DNA from: Flavobacterium sp.
GTDB taxonomy: Bacteria; Bacteroidota; Bacteroidia; Flavobacteriales; Flavobacteriaceae
Assembly (NCBI RefSeq): GCF_027490375.1
Contig: NZ_JAIXYH010000011.1
Location: 1-60,690 of the forward strand
Direction: 5' to 3'
DNA length: 60,690 nt
The notes beneath the pieces are model-generated. The model saw nothing but the letters and a program-made list of their open reading frames with translations, did no database searches and was not told the origin of the DNA. This document shows, piece after piece, positions 36,024 through 45,704 of this stretch; positions within the stretch are counted from its first letter, which is position 1; every line of letters starts with the position of its first letter. The translations under genes and the position numbers were made by a program.

Positions 36024-37481
36024 TTAATAATTCGGATTTTGGATTAAGCGTTGGCCGCTTTGTATGATTTGATCGTTAGGTATTGGAAATACTTCATGTT
36101 TGCCGGGTATAAATGTTTTTCCATCGGCTGCCATTTTTTGCTGGGCTCGGCCGGTTCGCACTAAATCAAACCAACGATCGTATTCCATAGCCATTTCCCA
36201 TCTGCGTTCATCCAAAAGTTGGTCGTAGGTAATGCTGGTTCGATCACCTAGTCCGGCACGAAATCGAAGTGTGTTTACGATGCTTAGTGCTTCGCTTGAA
36301 TTTCCAAGGTTTAATGCAGCTTCGGCGCGAATGAGTAGTAAATCACTGTATTTCAATATTCGGTGATTCTTAGCCGTATTTCCCTTATCGCCATTCCAAG
36401 GCTCTGCAATTTGACTCTGGTACGCTTTGTAATTGTATCTTGGATTCGCCCAAGTAGCGGGCGCAACAAAATTGTCCCACAACACAGAAGGCACGAACAA
36501 TATTGATGCACTTCTTCGAACATCACCCGACTCAAATGAGTTGGCTAAGTTTGCTGAAGGAGCGTTGAATCCCCAACCCAAATCGGGAGTGCCTCGCGGT
36601 CCTTGCACGTTTGTGTAATCACGTAAACCATTAGTTAGGGTAGCTTGTACCTCAAAAATCGACTCCGCTTTGTTTTCTCCAACTTCACGCCAAACATCAG
36701 CGTAATTTGTTAAAAGCCCGTATTGTCCAGACGAAATAACTTCGCCTGCCATATCGTACGATTGTTGCCATTTTTGTTGGTATAAATACGCTTTTGCTAA
36801 AAGTGCTTGTGCGGCTCCTTTGGTAGCACGTCCTAAATCGGCGCTGGAATATGCAGATTTCAGCGGTAATCGCGTTGCAGCGTCGATAAGATCGGCTTCG
36901 ATTTGTGCGTAGACTTCTTCTTTACTTTTGCGGACAAATACTACTTCATTGATCGTTTCATCATCGTTGATATCAATTTTTCCCGTAACTAGCGGAACTC
37001 CACCGAAACAACGAACCAAATCGAAATAGAATAAGGCTCTCAGAAATTTAACTTCGCCAATAAAACGCGATTTTAAATTTTCATCTATCGCAAGTTGCTC
37101 GAGGTAGAACAACGCATTATTTGCTCTGTAGATTCCTTCGTATCTTCCTCGATAAACATCACTAAAGGAAATATCTGTCGGATCGAAGGTTAGGTTGTCC
37201 ATTTTGTGTTTGTCTGTTCCCGTATCTGATAAAGAAGAGCCTTTATCGGCATCATCGGAGGTTATACTTGCGATACCAATCCACGAAAACGAGTACATAT
37301 TGTAATCCAACAACTTATTATAAACACCATTCACCAATTTTACGGCGTTATTCGGATCATTTAAGAAATCAAATTCCGTTTGAGCTGTGTTCGGTTCTAC
37401 ATTCAGATCGTCCTCGCAAGCGGATAGCAAAAAACAAGCTAGTACGGATAAGACGAATATTTTTTTATTTAAAGCTTTCAT
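36024..37481 (-). CDS. SusD-like nutrient-binding outer-membrane lipoprotein
   Basis: A 485-residue lipoprotein with lipobox LLSAC at about residue 21 followed by EDD, an export signal for the cell surface. The family features are the N-terminal DLNVEPNTAQTEFDF, the TPR-rich helical body with FLRALFYFDLVRCFGGVP, and the C-terminal RRWEMAMEYDRWFDLVRTG. It caps the partner SusC barrel and binds the glycan. It lies 11 bases after SusC. The ATG at 37481 is used; the codon upstream is TTG. Confidence 0.95.
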   Translation of the reverse strand: MKALNKKIFVLSVLACFLLSACEDDLNVEPNTAQTEFDFLNDPNNAVKLVNGVYNKLLDYNMYSFSWIGIASITSDDADKGSSLSDTGTDKHKMDNLTFDPTDISFSDVYRGRYEGIYRANNALFYLEQLAIDENLKSRFIGEVKFLRALFYFDLVRCFGGVPLVTGKIDINDDETINEVVFVRKSKEEVYAQIEADLIDAATRLPLKSAYSSADLGRATKGAAQALLAKAYLYQQKWQQSYDMAGEVISSGQYGLLTNYADVWREVGENKAESIFEVQATLTNGLRDYTNVQGPRGTPDLGWGFNAPSANLANSFESGDVRRSASILFVPSVLWDNFVAPATWANPRYNYKAYQSQIAEPWNGDKGNTAKNHRILKYSDLLLIRAEAALNLGNSSEALSIVNTLRFRAGLGDRTSITYDQLLDERRWEMAMEYDRWFDLVRTGRAQQKMAADGKTFIPGKHEVFPIPNDQIIQSGQRLIQNPNY

Positions 37482-37491
37482 AGTCAATTAA

Positions 37492-40458
37492 TTATAAACT
37501 TACGTTTAAGCCAATAGCAAATGTTCGGTTAGTAGGGTAGGCATTTAACTCAATACCAGCAGTTCCGAGCGGATCTCCACCATTATTTCCGACAAGTTCT
37601 GGCGAATACCCGGTGAATTTTGTGAAGACAAATGGATTCACCGCAGTGGCATACACACGTACGCGACTAACTTTTTCAAAGAATTTTGGGAAGGTGTATC
37701 CGAGCGTTATGTTGTTAATTCGGAAGAACGCTCCATCTTCGATGTAGTAGGTAGAAGATCTAGGCACATTGTTGAATGGGCGAGGATTTGTTGCATTCGG
37801 ATCGCCTGGCAACCAGAAATCATCCAGTACCGCCGATTCCACATTTTCTCCACCGAAGCGCTGCGCTTTCTTTCCGTTATATAATTTGTTACCTCCAACG
37901 CCATAAGTATCCACGCTAAAGTCGAAGTTTTTGTAGTTCAGGGCAAAGCTGAGTGCGTAGGTATGTGTAGGAATGTAGGAACCTGCAGCCACGCGTTCGT
38001 CGGAGTACGTAAATTCGCCATCGCCGTTAAAGCCGGTAACATCGAAAACATAAAAGCTTCCCAAAGGTTCACCAACAAGCACTTGCTTAGTCCATTGTCC
38101 GTTATCAATCGAACCACCAATCAAATCACTGAAGAATGAATTGTTGACTTTTTGAAGCTCGTTTTTATTGAGAGATAAATTTCCTGAAACGGTGTAGCTG
38201 AATTCGTCGTTAAATTTTCCGTCCCATTTCAGCGAAATTTCAGCACCTTGATTTAGGACAGTTCCCGTATTTAGTGTTACGCGATCTGGTGAGATTACTG
38301 AAGGTAATGTAACAGGTAAAAGTACATTTTCATTTTGGCGACGGTAGAAGTCAACAGTTCCCGATAAGCGGTTTTCAAACATTCTAAAGTCGAAACCAAA
38401 GTCGATTTCCGACATGGTCTCCCATGTTAAATTAGGGTCGATTTGATAAGGCTGAACATTTCCTGGGAAGATATTTGCATCTGGGCCAAAGCTGTAGTTG
38501 TAGTTTGCGGCAAAAAGCGGGATATTTAAGGCTGTGAGTGCATTTGCATTACCAACTTCGCCATATCCACCTCTAATTTTTATGTATTGAAGAATCTTAT
38601 TTTGCTTGAAGAACGCTTCGTTAGACAGTACCCAACCGGCGGAAACTGCTGGAAATACACCCCAACGGTTTGACTCCTGAAAGCGGCTGTTTCCTTCCCG
38701 ACGGACTGTTGCAGAGAACAAGTATTTGTTATCGAATTCGTAATCCGCACGAGCAAAATATGCTAAAGAAACTACGGGAGTTTCCACGCGGTTTTGCACA
38801 ACTTGTCCAGGTGGTTGCTCTGTGTTGTAATCGGACAAATCGAGCGACCAATAGTTTGATTGTTCGGGAACATTCCAACGTGTAGCTGATAAACTCTCCG
38901 CGTTGTTTGTTGTACTACGGTTCATACCAATAGTAGCATTTATAGTGTGCTTGTCTATTGTTTTTGAATAACTTATGAAGTTGTCCCAGTTCCAATTGTA
39001 ATCGTCATACCGACGTTGTTGCAGCGTATTAATCGGGTTACTTGCTGGATAATCGGCAATTTCTTGTGTTGGGTTTTCCGACAGCCAAATGTCGCGCGAT
39101 GGCGTGTACGTAAAGCCTTTTGCCCAGTTAAATGTCGAACCAAAATTGGAGGTAAATTTGATGTCTTTTGTAATTTGAAGTTCGGCTGATATATTTCCGA
39201 AAACGGCTAAATTTTTATTTTGTTCGTTGTAATAAAACAACTGTGCAGCTGGATTCCCAACATTGTTAAAACGATCTGAGCCATTAATTGCCACCTGACC
39301 CGTTGCTGGATCTCGTAACGGTACACCCCAACGTCCGTTTTCGAAACGAACTGGTACAATGGGCGCTTGCTTATACGCATTGGTAAAAGCGCTCAGTGGT
39401 TTTGGACTATTGTTGGTGATTGCTAAATTTAAGTTTTGCTTTATGGTAACTTTTCCGTCGAGAATTTTAAATTGATTTCTCGAACTTAAATTTGTTCTTT
39501 CGAATTGAGTGCCATTTAGAATTCCTTTTTCTTTGTAATTCGTTGCGGTAAATTGCATGTTAACGTTTTCGCTTCCGCCTGAAATGGAAAGTTGGTGCGA
39601 AGTCGTCTCGCCGGTATCGGTTATCTCGTCAAGCCAATTTGTATTGTACGGTTGATCAAAGTTGAAATAGGTCGACGATCCCAGCGCAGTATTGTTGTAA
39701 TACACGTAGCGATAGGCATCTGCCATCTCAACCTCTCGCTGAATGAATTTCCGACCAACAAAGCCGTCGTAGCTCACTTGAAGCTTGTTTTTCTTTGCTT
39801 TCTTGGTGTTAACAACGATAATTCCGTTTGCTCCTTTCTGTCCGTAGATTGCCAGGGACGACGCATCTTTCAGGATATCAATATTTTCAATATCTCCGGG
39901 AGCGATACCGTTAAGTGACGTCGCTTCTAAACCGTCAATGATATATAAAGGCGTTCTACCTCCTAAAACAGTTCCTAAGCCACGGATGATTACAGTAGGG
40001 TTTGCTCCAGGTTCGTCGTTCGTTACGATGTTTACGCCCGCTGCTTTTCCTTGTATGGCCTGAATAGCAGATTGTGCAGGTGTTTTGGTGATTTCGCTAG
40101 CTTTTATCTGAGCAACAGAACCCGTGATCGCACCCGCTTTTTTCGTACCAAATCCAACGACAACTACTTGCTCTAACTCGGTACTAGAAAGTTGCATGCT
40201 TACTTTCATGCCGTTCTTTGCCGCTTGTGTACTGGTTTTGTATCCTACGAAAGTAAAACTTAGCTTATCGTTGTCGGCTGCTGTTATGCTAAAATTTCCG
40301 TCAAGATCAGCAGCAACAATTACCTGGCTAACTGTATTTGTTACCGTTGCACCGGGAAGCGGCAAACCATTTTCGTCGAGCACTTGTCCAGAAATCGACT
40401 GTCCAACTACAAATTGAAAGCCAGAGAAAATGAATAAAAAGAGTATTAGTTTTTTCAT
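37492..40458 (-). CDS. SusC/RagA-type TonB-dependent transporter
   Basis: A 988-residue outer-membrane transporter. After the signal peptide (about 1-20) come a carboxypeptidase-regulatory-like domain (about 22-100), a plug domain with the family motif DASSLAIYGQKGANGIIVV, and a 22-strand barrel ending in NVSL with aromatic/alternating terminal residues. It imports glycan oligomers using TonB energy. The first ATG (40470) would add 4 residues; I use 40458, which starts the signal peptide MKKLILFLF. Confidence 0.96.
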   Translation of the reverse strand: MKKLILFLFIFSGFQFVVGQSISGQVLDENGLPLPGATVTNTVSQVIVAADLDGNFSITAADNDKLSFTFVGYKTSTQAAKNGMKVSMQLSSTELEQVVVVGFGTKKAGAITGSVAQIKASEITKTPAQSAIQAIQGKAAGVNIVTNDEPGANPTVIIRGLGTVLGGRTPLYIIDGLEATSLNGIAPGDIENIDILKDASSLAIYGQKGANGIIVVNTKKAKKNKLQVSYDGFVGRKFIQREVEMADAYRYVYYNNTALGSSTYFNFDQPYNTNWLDEITDTGETTSHQLSISGGSENVNMQFTATNYKEKGILNGTQFERTNLSSRNQFKILDGKVTIKQNLNLAITNNSPKPLSAFTNAYKQAPIVPVRFENGRWGVPLRDPATGQVAINGSDRFNNVGNPAAQLFYYNEQNKNLAVFGNISAELQITKDIKFTSNFGSTFNWAKGFTYTPSRDIWLSENPTQEIADYPASNPINTLQQRRYDDYNWNWDNFISYSKTIDKHTINATIGMNRSTTNNAESLSATRWNVPEQSNYWSLDLSDYNTEQPPGQVVQNRVETPVVSLAYFARADYEFDNKYLFSATVRREGNSRFQESNRWGVFPAVSAGWVLSNEAFFKQNKILQYIKIRGGYGEVGNANALTALNIPLFAANYNYSFGPDANIFPGNVQPYQIDPNLTWETMSEIDFGFDFRMFENRLSGTVDFYRRQNENVLLPVTLPSVISPDRVTLNTGTVLNQGAEISLKWDGKFNDEFSYTVSGNLSLNKNELQKVNNSFFSDLIGGSIDNGQWTKQVLVGEPLGSFYVFDVTGFNGDGEFTYSDERVAAGSYIPTHTYALSFALNYKNFDFSVDTYGVGGNKLYNGKKAQRFGGENVESAVLDDFWLPGDPNATNPRPFNNVPRSSTYYIEDGAFFRINNITLGYTFPKFFEKVSRVRVYATAVNPFVFTKFTGYSPELVGNNGGDPLGTAGIELNAYPTNRTFAIGLNVSL

Positions 40459-40495
40459 ACCAAACTTCATTGGAAAGATTTGATTGCGAATGTAG

Positions 40496-40544
40496 CAACT
40501 AAATCGTTGTAGTTGTGGTATGCAGGAAGTTGTTTATTGCAACT
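40496..40544. promoter_or_regulatory. CAACT/AGTTG dyads upstream of susC
   Basis: Four pentamers occur in inverted pairs: CAACT (40496-40500), AGTTG (40511-40515), AGTTG (40528-40532) and CAACT (40540-40544). They lie 38-86 bases before the susC start, where the PUL regulator should bind. Function is inferred. Confidence 0.4.
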
Positions 40545-40700
40545 AAAACTTTATTTAAAGAAACTTAAAGATATAAAAATCATTACTTTAAATATAATAA
40601 ATTTATGTGTAAAATAGAGGCAGTGATGTAGTAGTGATGTGTTAAGTAGATGTAAAATCTTGGCAAAAAAATTGTTATCTATGTAATTTTAGGAACGATT

Positions 40701-43451
40701 TTATAGCGTATTCATAAATCTGTTCAAGCTAACTTCAGCATCAAGAGCTAATTTTTTGCGAAGTCGATAGCGATGAATTTCGACACCGCGATAAGTGATA
40801 TTCATAAGCGGAGCAATTTCTTTAGACGATAAGTTCATTTTCAAGTAAATCGCTAGTTTTATATCTTTTGAAGTTAAGATGGGATAGTTCTCTGTAATTT
40901 TCTTAACGAATTCAGCATGACTCTGCAAGAGGTTTTGTTCGAAGTTTTCCCACTCTTTTTGAGTAATGCTGTGATTTTTAATCGCTTTCTTAATTTTAGT
41001 TTTGAGTTTCGCAACATCAGGTTCTTCTTCGACTGCAGCCGAAACAGCTTCAATAATTTCACTGTGTTTAGCGATAGCAAGTGATTTTGAAGCGACTTCA
41101 CTGGCTTTTGCTTGAATCTGCATTTCCAAAATGTGCTTTTCGTACTCTTGAATTCGCAAAGCATTCTGAGCTTCAAGCTCTAAGGTTCGCAGTTCGCTCT
41201 GATGTTTAATTTCTTCTTCTTTAATAGCCAGTCGTTGTTTATAGCGAAATTGATTCCATTTGTAATACAGAAACAACAACAGTGTTAATGCACAGGCATA
41301 AAAAAAGAGCATTAATCCAGATAGAAACCAAGGTCGGGCTACTTCAAACTCGAAAGTTGCGATACGAGTTAAGTTATTATTTTGAATATTAAAAAATTCA
41401 ATTTGTTGCTTTCCGCTTTCTAAGTTGTTTAAAATAAGCCTGTTATTATATGAGACCGATTTTATTTTATCGCCGTTTCGTCTGTAATAAATTTCTGCGG
41501 TATTCTGCCCAAAATACTTATGTATGATTCGTAATTCCACAGGCTTTTTATAACCAACAATCGATTCGGCGTCTAAGAATTTGTTTTGCTGAAAAGCTTC
41601 TATTCGAATTTTATCAAGCAGTCGTGTATTTTTTTGTTCGGTAAATTCTAAAAAACCGTCGTCGAGATTTACGGCATATTTAGATCCGAGCGTAAAAATC
41701 TTGGTGTCTTGGTTAATTAAACGCCCGCGATAGTATTTTTCAGGAATTAAATCCCAAACAAATAAATCGTTAACCAAACGTACCAAATACAATTGTGTGT
41801 TTTTTACTGCTAAAAGCGATTCTTTACCAGCGGCTGCCAATTCAGTAACTCCACTAAACGCAGCTGTAAATTTGGAATCGTAGTTTAGCAGATTTGTTTT
41901 TTTGTTGGGAGTATACCATTTATCAGCAATTTTTACGTAAACGCTTTCGCGGAAAGAAAGCAGCTTAACACTGAAATCGTTTTTAAAGTTTTGTAGTTTA
42001 CTGATGTCAGTAATTGTGAATTTTAACTTATCGTATTCGTAATCAATGCGATAAATACCGCGGTATGCGTCGGCAGCCCACAACTGTCCTGGTTTACTTT
42101 GCACCAAGTTTTTAATAGGTTTGGTAAGTCCATTTATAACTAGGAACTTCTCCAAATTTAAGGGCGATTGGTACGCGATAATTCCCGCATAGTGCGATTG
42201 AAATATCAAAGGTTGATACACATCCGGCAAGAATTTCCAACCACCGGTTACTGTATTTACGCGCTTAATTCGATTTTGTTCGTAGCGAAACGTACCGTCG
42301 TTGTGGCCAATAGCAAATGCCGATCCAAAAGGTTCAATAGACCAAACCTGTCCCTGTGAATTTGGAATTAGCTCGAGTTTTTTTTGTTTGTAGGAGAAAA
42401 GTCCGTGGTTTGAACCAATTAACACTTCGTCGTTATTCTTGTTCAAGGCATAAACAGATCCTAACTTTCCGGATACATCTGTGAAAAACTGAAAATTTGA
42501 ATTAATTTCAATATGCGAAATTCCATTGTCTAATCCCAACCATAAATCGCCTTCTAAATCGGTTTGAATTTGAAGTACCGAGTTGTTGCAAAGTCCGTTT
42601 TCACGCGAAATATTTTTATAGCTTCCATCGTTCAAATCAATGATGTACAGTCCGTTAGAGGCCGTTCCAACCGCTAGGCGATTATTTGAGAGAAATTTGG
42701 CACAAAGTATTAGTTCGCGTTTAAATCGCTGGTTTAAAGAATGATTCCAAGGTTTTGTAGTTCCTTCCTTATGACAATAGACGCCATTTTTTAGTGTAAA
42801 AATGAAATCGGTTCCCTGATTATTAGCGGCATGATGTACAATATTGTTGTTTAGAATAGTGCCGAGTTGCAGATTTTCAAACGTACCATTTACATAGCGA
42901 TAAATGCCTTTATTGGTTGAGGCAAACCAGATTTCGCTGCCAACGATGAAACAATAAGAAATTTGGAACGGAAGTTTTACAGCCTTTATTAGCTTACCGT
43001 CGTAGATGAAAATGGAGTTAAACGACTGAAAATAGATTTTGCCCTCGTGTGAGAAGATTTTCCAGATTTCTTCATTGAGGGTATTTCCTTTAAATAAGTT
43101 TTTCCCTGCTGAAAGCGAAGTGTACGTTAACTGTCCTTTCTCGTAAAACCAATATCCAAATTCGTTATACGAGCCGCAATACAAGCGATTTTCAACGGCA
43201 AATACCGATCGAATAATTGTTTTATTCGGCAAACGTTTTTTCTGCCAAACGGCACCATCGTATCGCAACAAATAGTTATTGTTGGCGAAATACATCGAAT
43301 AATCGGCGCCTTGCGATATGCTCCAAACCTGATTATCACCGAAATACTCAGATTTGGTAAAGTTCTCGACAAACGGCAGTAATTCTTGCCCAGACATAAA
43401 AAGTGGACAAAAAGCGCTCAAAATCAAAAACAACAATCGTTTCAATCTCAA
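40701..43451 (-). CDS. PUL sensor-regulator: propeller, Y_Y_Y and LuxR-type HTH
   Basis: A 916-residue one-protein regulator. Order: signal/anchor (1-20), beta-propeller of Reg_prop-type repeats (about 30-560), Y_Y_Y-like domain (about 600-690), transmembrane helix (about 697-720), coiled coil (about 735-800) and a C-terminal LuxR-type HTH (about 845-910, LTSKDIKLAIYLKMNLSSKEIAPL). It lacks histidine-kinase and receiver domains, so it differs from classical hybrid two-component systems. The only start before the signal sequence is TTG (43451 or 43445). It lies just upstream of susC and likely activates the locus when glycan binds. Confidence 0.88.
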   Translation of the reverse strand: MRLKRLLFLILSAFCPLFMSGQELLPFVENFTKSEYFGDNQVWSISQGADYSMYFANNNYLLRYDGAVWQKKRLPNKTIIRSVFAVENRLYCGSYNEFGYWFYEKGQLTYTSLSAGKNLFKGNTLNEEIWKIFSHEGKIYFQSFNSIFIYDGKLIKAVKLPFQISYCFIVGSEIWFASTNKGIYRYVNGTFENLQLGTILNNNIVHHAANNQGTDFIFTLKNGVYCHKEGTTKPWNHSLNQRFKRELILCAKFLSNNRLAVGTASNGLYIIDLNDGSYKNISRENGLCNNSVLQIQTDLEGDLWLGLDNGISHIEINSNFQFFTDVSGKLGSVYALNKNNDEVLIGSNHGLFSYKQKKLELIPNSQGQVWSIEPFGSAFAIGHNDGTFRYEQNRIKRVNTVTGGWKFLPDVYQPLIFQSHYAGIIAYQSPLNLEKFLVINGLTKPIKNLVQSKPGQLWAADAYRGIYRIDYEYDKLKFTITDISKLQNFKNDFSVKLLSFRESVYVKIADKWYTPNKKTNLLNYDSKFTAAFSGVTELAAAGKESLLAVKNTQLYLVRLVNDLFVWDLIPEKYYRGRLINQDTKIFTLGSKYAVNLDDGFLEFTEQKNTRLLDKIRIEAFQQNKFLDAESIVGYKKPVELRIIHKYFGQNTAEIYYRRNGDKIKSVSYNNRLILNNLESGKQQIEFFNIQNNNLTRIATFEFEVARPWFLSGLMLFFYACALTLLLFLYYKWNQFRYKQRLAIKEEEIKHQSELRTLELEAQNALRIQEYEKHILEMQIQAKASEVASKSLAIAKHSEIIEAVSAAVEEEPDVAKLKTKIKKAIKNHSITQKEWENFEQNLLQSHAEFVKKITENYPILTSKDIKLAIYLKMNLSSKEIAPLMNITYRGVEIHRYRLRKKLALDAEVSLNRFMNTL

Positions 43452-43601
43452 ATATTTTAACGAGTAAATGTAAATGAATTCACGCTGTAATTGTAAACTT
43501 CGCGCCGTTTTACATCATTACATGTTTAAAGAATTCTGTTTAAATAATTGAAAATGATTTATTTATATGAATTAAGCTTCTTTCGGAATGAAAAAATTTT
43601 T

Positions 43602-44000
43602 TTAGCTGCTTTCGGAATTTTGATGTTCAGCATTCAGATACTTTTCTGCAAAGACAATAATTAGAAATCCGATGATATAGGCCCAAATGTCTTCCCAAGC
43701 AAACGAGGTTCCTAGTATTGCTCTAGCTAAAGCCGAATGTTCCCAGCCCAATGAAAAAATTAATCCAAGATATTGCGTTGTTTCAACAGCAAAGGCAAAT
43801 AGCAAAACGCCGACGGCAGTTTTCAATTTCGAAACAGCAAAAACCGATTTCAAGGCGCAATAAATCAGTATAACCACAAGTACATCACCTACATATGGTC
43901 TTATAAATTTATCGTGTACAAATAAGGCAATTACAACTTCTACAAAAAAAAGCAAGACTGCCCAAGCGAAGTAGTTTTTGTTAAATCGAACGTTTTTCAT
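43602..44000 (-). CDS. DUF2809 family membrane protein
   Basis: A 132-residue protein with four predicted transmembrane helices. The motif FIRPYVGDVLVVILIYCALK (about residues 31-50) is the DUF2809 signature. No function is known for the family. The ATG at 44000 is preferred; upstream codons include another ATG (44009) and a TTG. It stands alone between the PUL and a VOC gene. Confidence 0.8.
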   Translation of the reverse strand: MKNVRFNKNYFAWAVLLFFVEVVIALFVHDKFIRPYVGDVLVVILIYCALKSVFAVSKLKTAVGVLLFAFAVETTQYLGLIFSLGWEHSALARAILGTSFAWEDIWAYIIGFLIIVFAEKYLNAEHQNSESS

Positions 44001-44150
44001 AACTAACATAACTCGTAATAATTTCAAATCTTATCTTAGGATGTAACTTATTTAAAAGAAAACTTGCAATTGGAATTCAGCTGTCGGTTCTTTGTAGGAA
44101 AGTGTTTGTTCTCGAGTACTCACAAATGTTTTATAAGTAAATAACAGTTC

Positions 44151-44534
44151 ATGTTAAAATCAATTCATCACGTTGCAGTAATTTGTTCCGATTATGCGAT
44201 TTCTAAGAAATTTTATACCGAAATACTAGGCTTAGAGGTTATTCAAGAAGTTTACCGCAGGGAACGCCATTCGTATAAGTTGGATTTGGCATTAAACGGA
44301 CAATACGTTTTGGAGTTATTTTCCTTTCCCAATCCGCCCCAACGAAAATCGTTCCCAGAAGCATGCGGATTGCGGCATTTGGCTTTCGAAGTTGCCGATA
44401 TAAAAGTCGTCATGGAGCACCTTTCGCGTTTCCACGTAAGTGCTGAACCGGTTCGAATAGATCCGTATACGGGAAAGAAATTCACGTTTATAAGTGATCC
44501 CGATAAACTTCCGATTGAATTTTACGAATCGTAA
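44151..44534 (+). CDS. VOC-family (glyoxalase-like) metalloprotein
   Basis: A 127-residue protein of the vicinal oxygen chelate fold, of the YaeR/GloA2-like group. Two beta-alpha-beta-beta-beta modules are seen, with likely metal ligands H7 (IHHVAV), E55 (LELF), H76 (LRHLAF) and the C-terminal glutamate in PIEFYE. Substrate unknown. Its end overlaps the convergent HxlR gene by 13 bases. Confidence 0.87.
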   Translation: MLKSIHHVAVICSDYAISKKFYTEILGLEVIQEVYRRERHSYKLDLALNGQYVLELFSFPNPPQRKSFPEACGLRHLAFEVADIKVVMEHLSRFHVSAEPVRIDPYTGKKFTFISDPDKLPIEFYES

Positions 44535-44884
44535 GTAGCAGGAGAATTGCTGTTTTTCTGGGAACGTACCGCGAAATCGCCCCAACTTGCAATCGCGTCA
44601 AGTAACGGTAATAAGGTCTTCCCGAAATCGGTTAACGAGTACTCAACACGTAACGGAGGTTTTGTCGTGTACACTGTTCGCTTTACAATACCATCGGCTT
44701 CCAAATCTTTTAACTGTAAACTCAAAGTGCGCTCGGTTATTTGTGGCATGCTACTGCGAAGTTCATTGTAACGAAGCGTTCCCGATTTTAAGTGGAATAG
44801 AATTACGCTTTTCCACTTTCCGCCAATGATGTCCATCGTAATACTTGTACAACACGGATATTCTTTATTGTTGAATGTCAACAT
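44522..44884 (-). CDS. HxlR-family transcriptional regulator
   Basis: A 120-residue winged-helix dimer with WKSVILFHLKSGTLRYNELR and ITERTLSLQLKDLEADGIV. Adjacent cysteines C11-C12 (YPCCTS) occupy the N-terminal position where YodB/HypR-type members sense quinones or disulfide stress. It is divergent from a nitroreductase gene, a classical target. Direct repeats in the intergenic region may be its operator. Confidence 0.92.
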   Translation of the reverse strand: MLTFNNKEYPCCTSITMDIIGGKWKSVILFHLKSGTLRYNELRSSMPQITERTLSLQLKDLEADGIVKRTVYTTKPPLRVEYSLTDFGKTLLPLLDAIASWGDFAVRSQKNSNSPATYDS

Positions 44885-44902
44885 AATACTCTTTTTTTTA
44901 AT

Positions 44903-44946
44903 ACTATACTTTTAGACCGTACTTGTGTATTATTTCTACTATACTT
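44903..44946. promoter_or_regulatory. Candidate HxlR operator repeats
   Basis: The 9-mer ACTATACTT occurs at 44903-44911 and 44938-44946, 35 bases apart, between the divergent HxlR and nitroreductase genes. Regulator binding is inference. Confidence 0.4.
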
Positions 44947-44989
44947 AATTTTGTTGCTATAAAATTTATAGTTCAAAAATAATAAAAAG

Positions 44990-45592
44990 ATGAGTTCATT
45001 TATCGAGCATTTTCAAAAAAGATACACAACTAAGAAATACGATTCTTCGCGAAAGATAAATCCAGCTATTTTGGATGAATTGAAACAAGCTGTGCGCTTA
45101 AGTCCGTCTTCAATAAATAGTCAGCCTTGGCATTTCACTTTTGTTTCCGACGAAAGCACAAAACAACAGCTGGCGGCCGCTTCGTTGTTTAACGATAAGA
45201 AAGTTTTGGATTCGGATACAGTAGTGGTTTTTAGCAGAATTAACGACATCAGTTTTTTTGAAAAGCAAATACAGGAAAATTTGCCTGAAGGTGCCGTAGC
45301 GTATTACAACAACATGATTAAGCCTTTGCCAGAAGCTGAAATAAAAGCGTGGTTCGACAAGCAGGTGTATTTGGCTTTGGGTGTTTTACTAAGTGCTTGT
45401 TCGCAACTTGCTATTGATGCAACACCGATGGAAGGTATTGAATCTGAAAAGTATAACCAGATTTTGGGACATGACAAGTACCATGCCTTAGTTGCGGTTG
45501 CTTTGGGTTTTAGATCCGAAGACGATAGTAATCAGCCGAGCGTAAAACCAAAGTCGCGCGTGGCCACCGACAAAATAGTAACCACAGTGTAA
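44990..45592 (+). CDS. NAD(P)H nitroreductase (NfsB-like)
   Basis: A 200-residue FMN oxidoreductase. Family motifs: FQKRYTTKKYD near the N terminus with the FMN phosphate-binding arginine, SPSSINSQPWHF in the flavin site, and a C-terminal domain ending RVATDKIV. Such enzymes reduce quinones and nitro compounds. Being divergent from an HxlR regulator with N-terminal cysteines suggests induction by electrophiles. A terminator follows. Confidence 0.92.
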   Translation: MSSFIEHFQKRYTTKKYDSSRKINPAILDELKQAVRLSPSSINSQPWHFTFVSDESTKQQLAAASLFNDKKVLDSDTVVVFSRINDISFFEKQIQENLPEGAVAYYNNMIKPLPEAEIKAWFDKQVYLALGVLLSACSQLAIDATPMEGIESEKYNQILGHDKYHALVAVALGFRSEDDSNQPSVKPKSRVATDKIVTTV

Positions 45593-45622
45593 GTTTTTTA
45601 TTAAAGATTGTTTTTATTGACT

Positions 45623-45657
45623 AAAACCGGGTATTATATAAGTGCTCGGTTTTTTTG
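45623..45657 (+). terminator. Intrinsic terminator
   Basis: AAAACCG (45623-45629) pairs with CGGTTTT (45647-45653), followed by more Ts. Confidence 0.85.
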
Positions 45658-45704
45658 CTTTTATAGGAAATAAATCAATTTTGTATCTTGCTTGAAAAAG
45701 CAGC

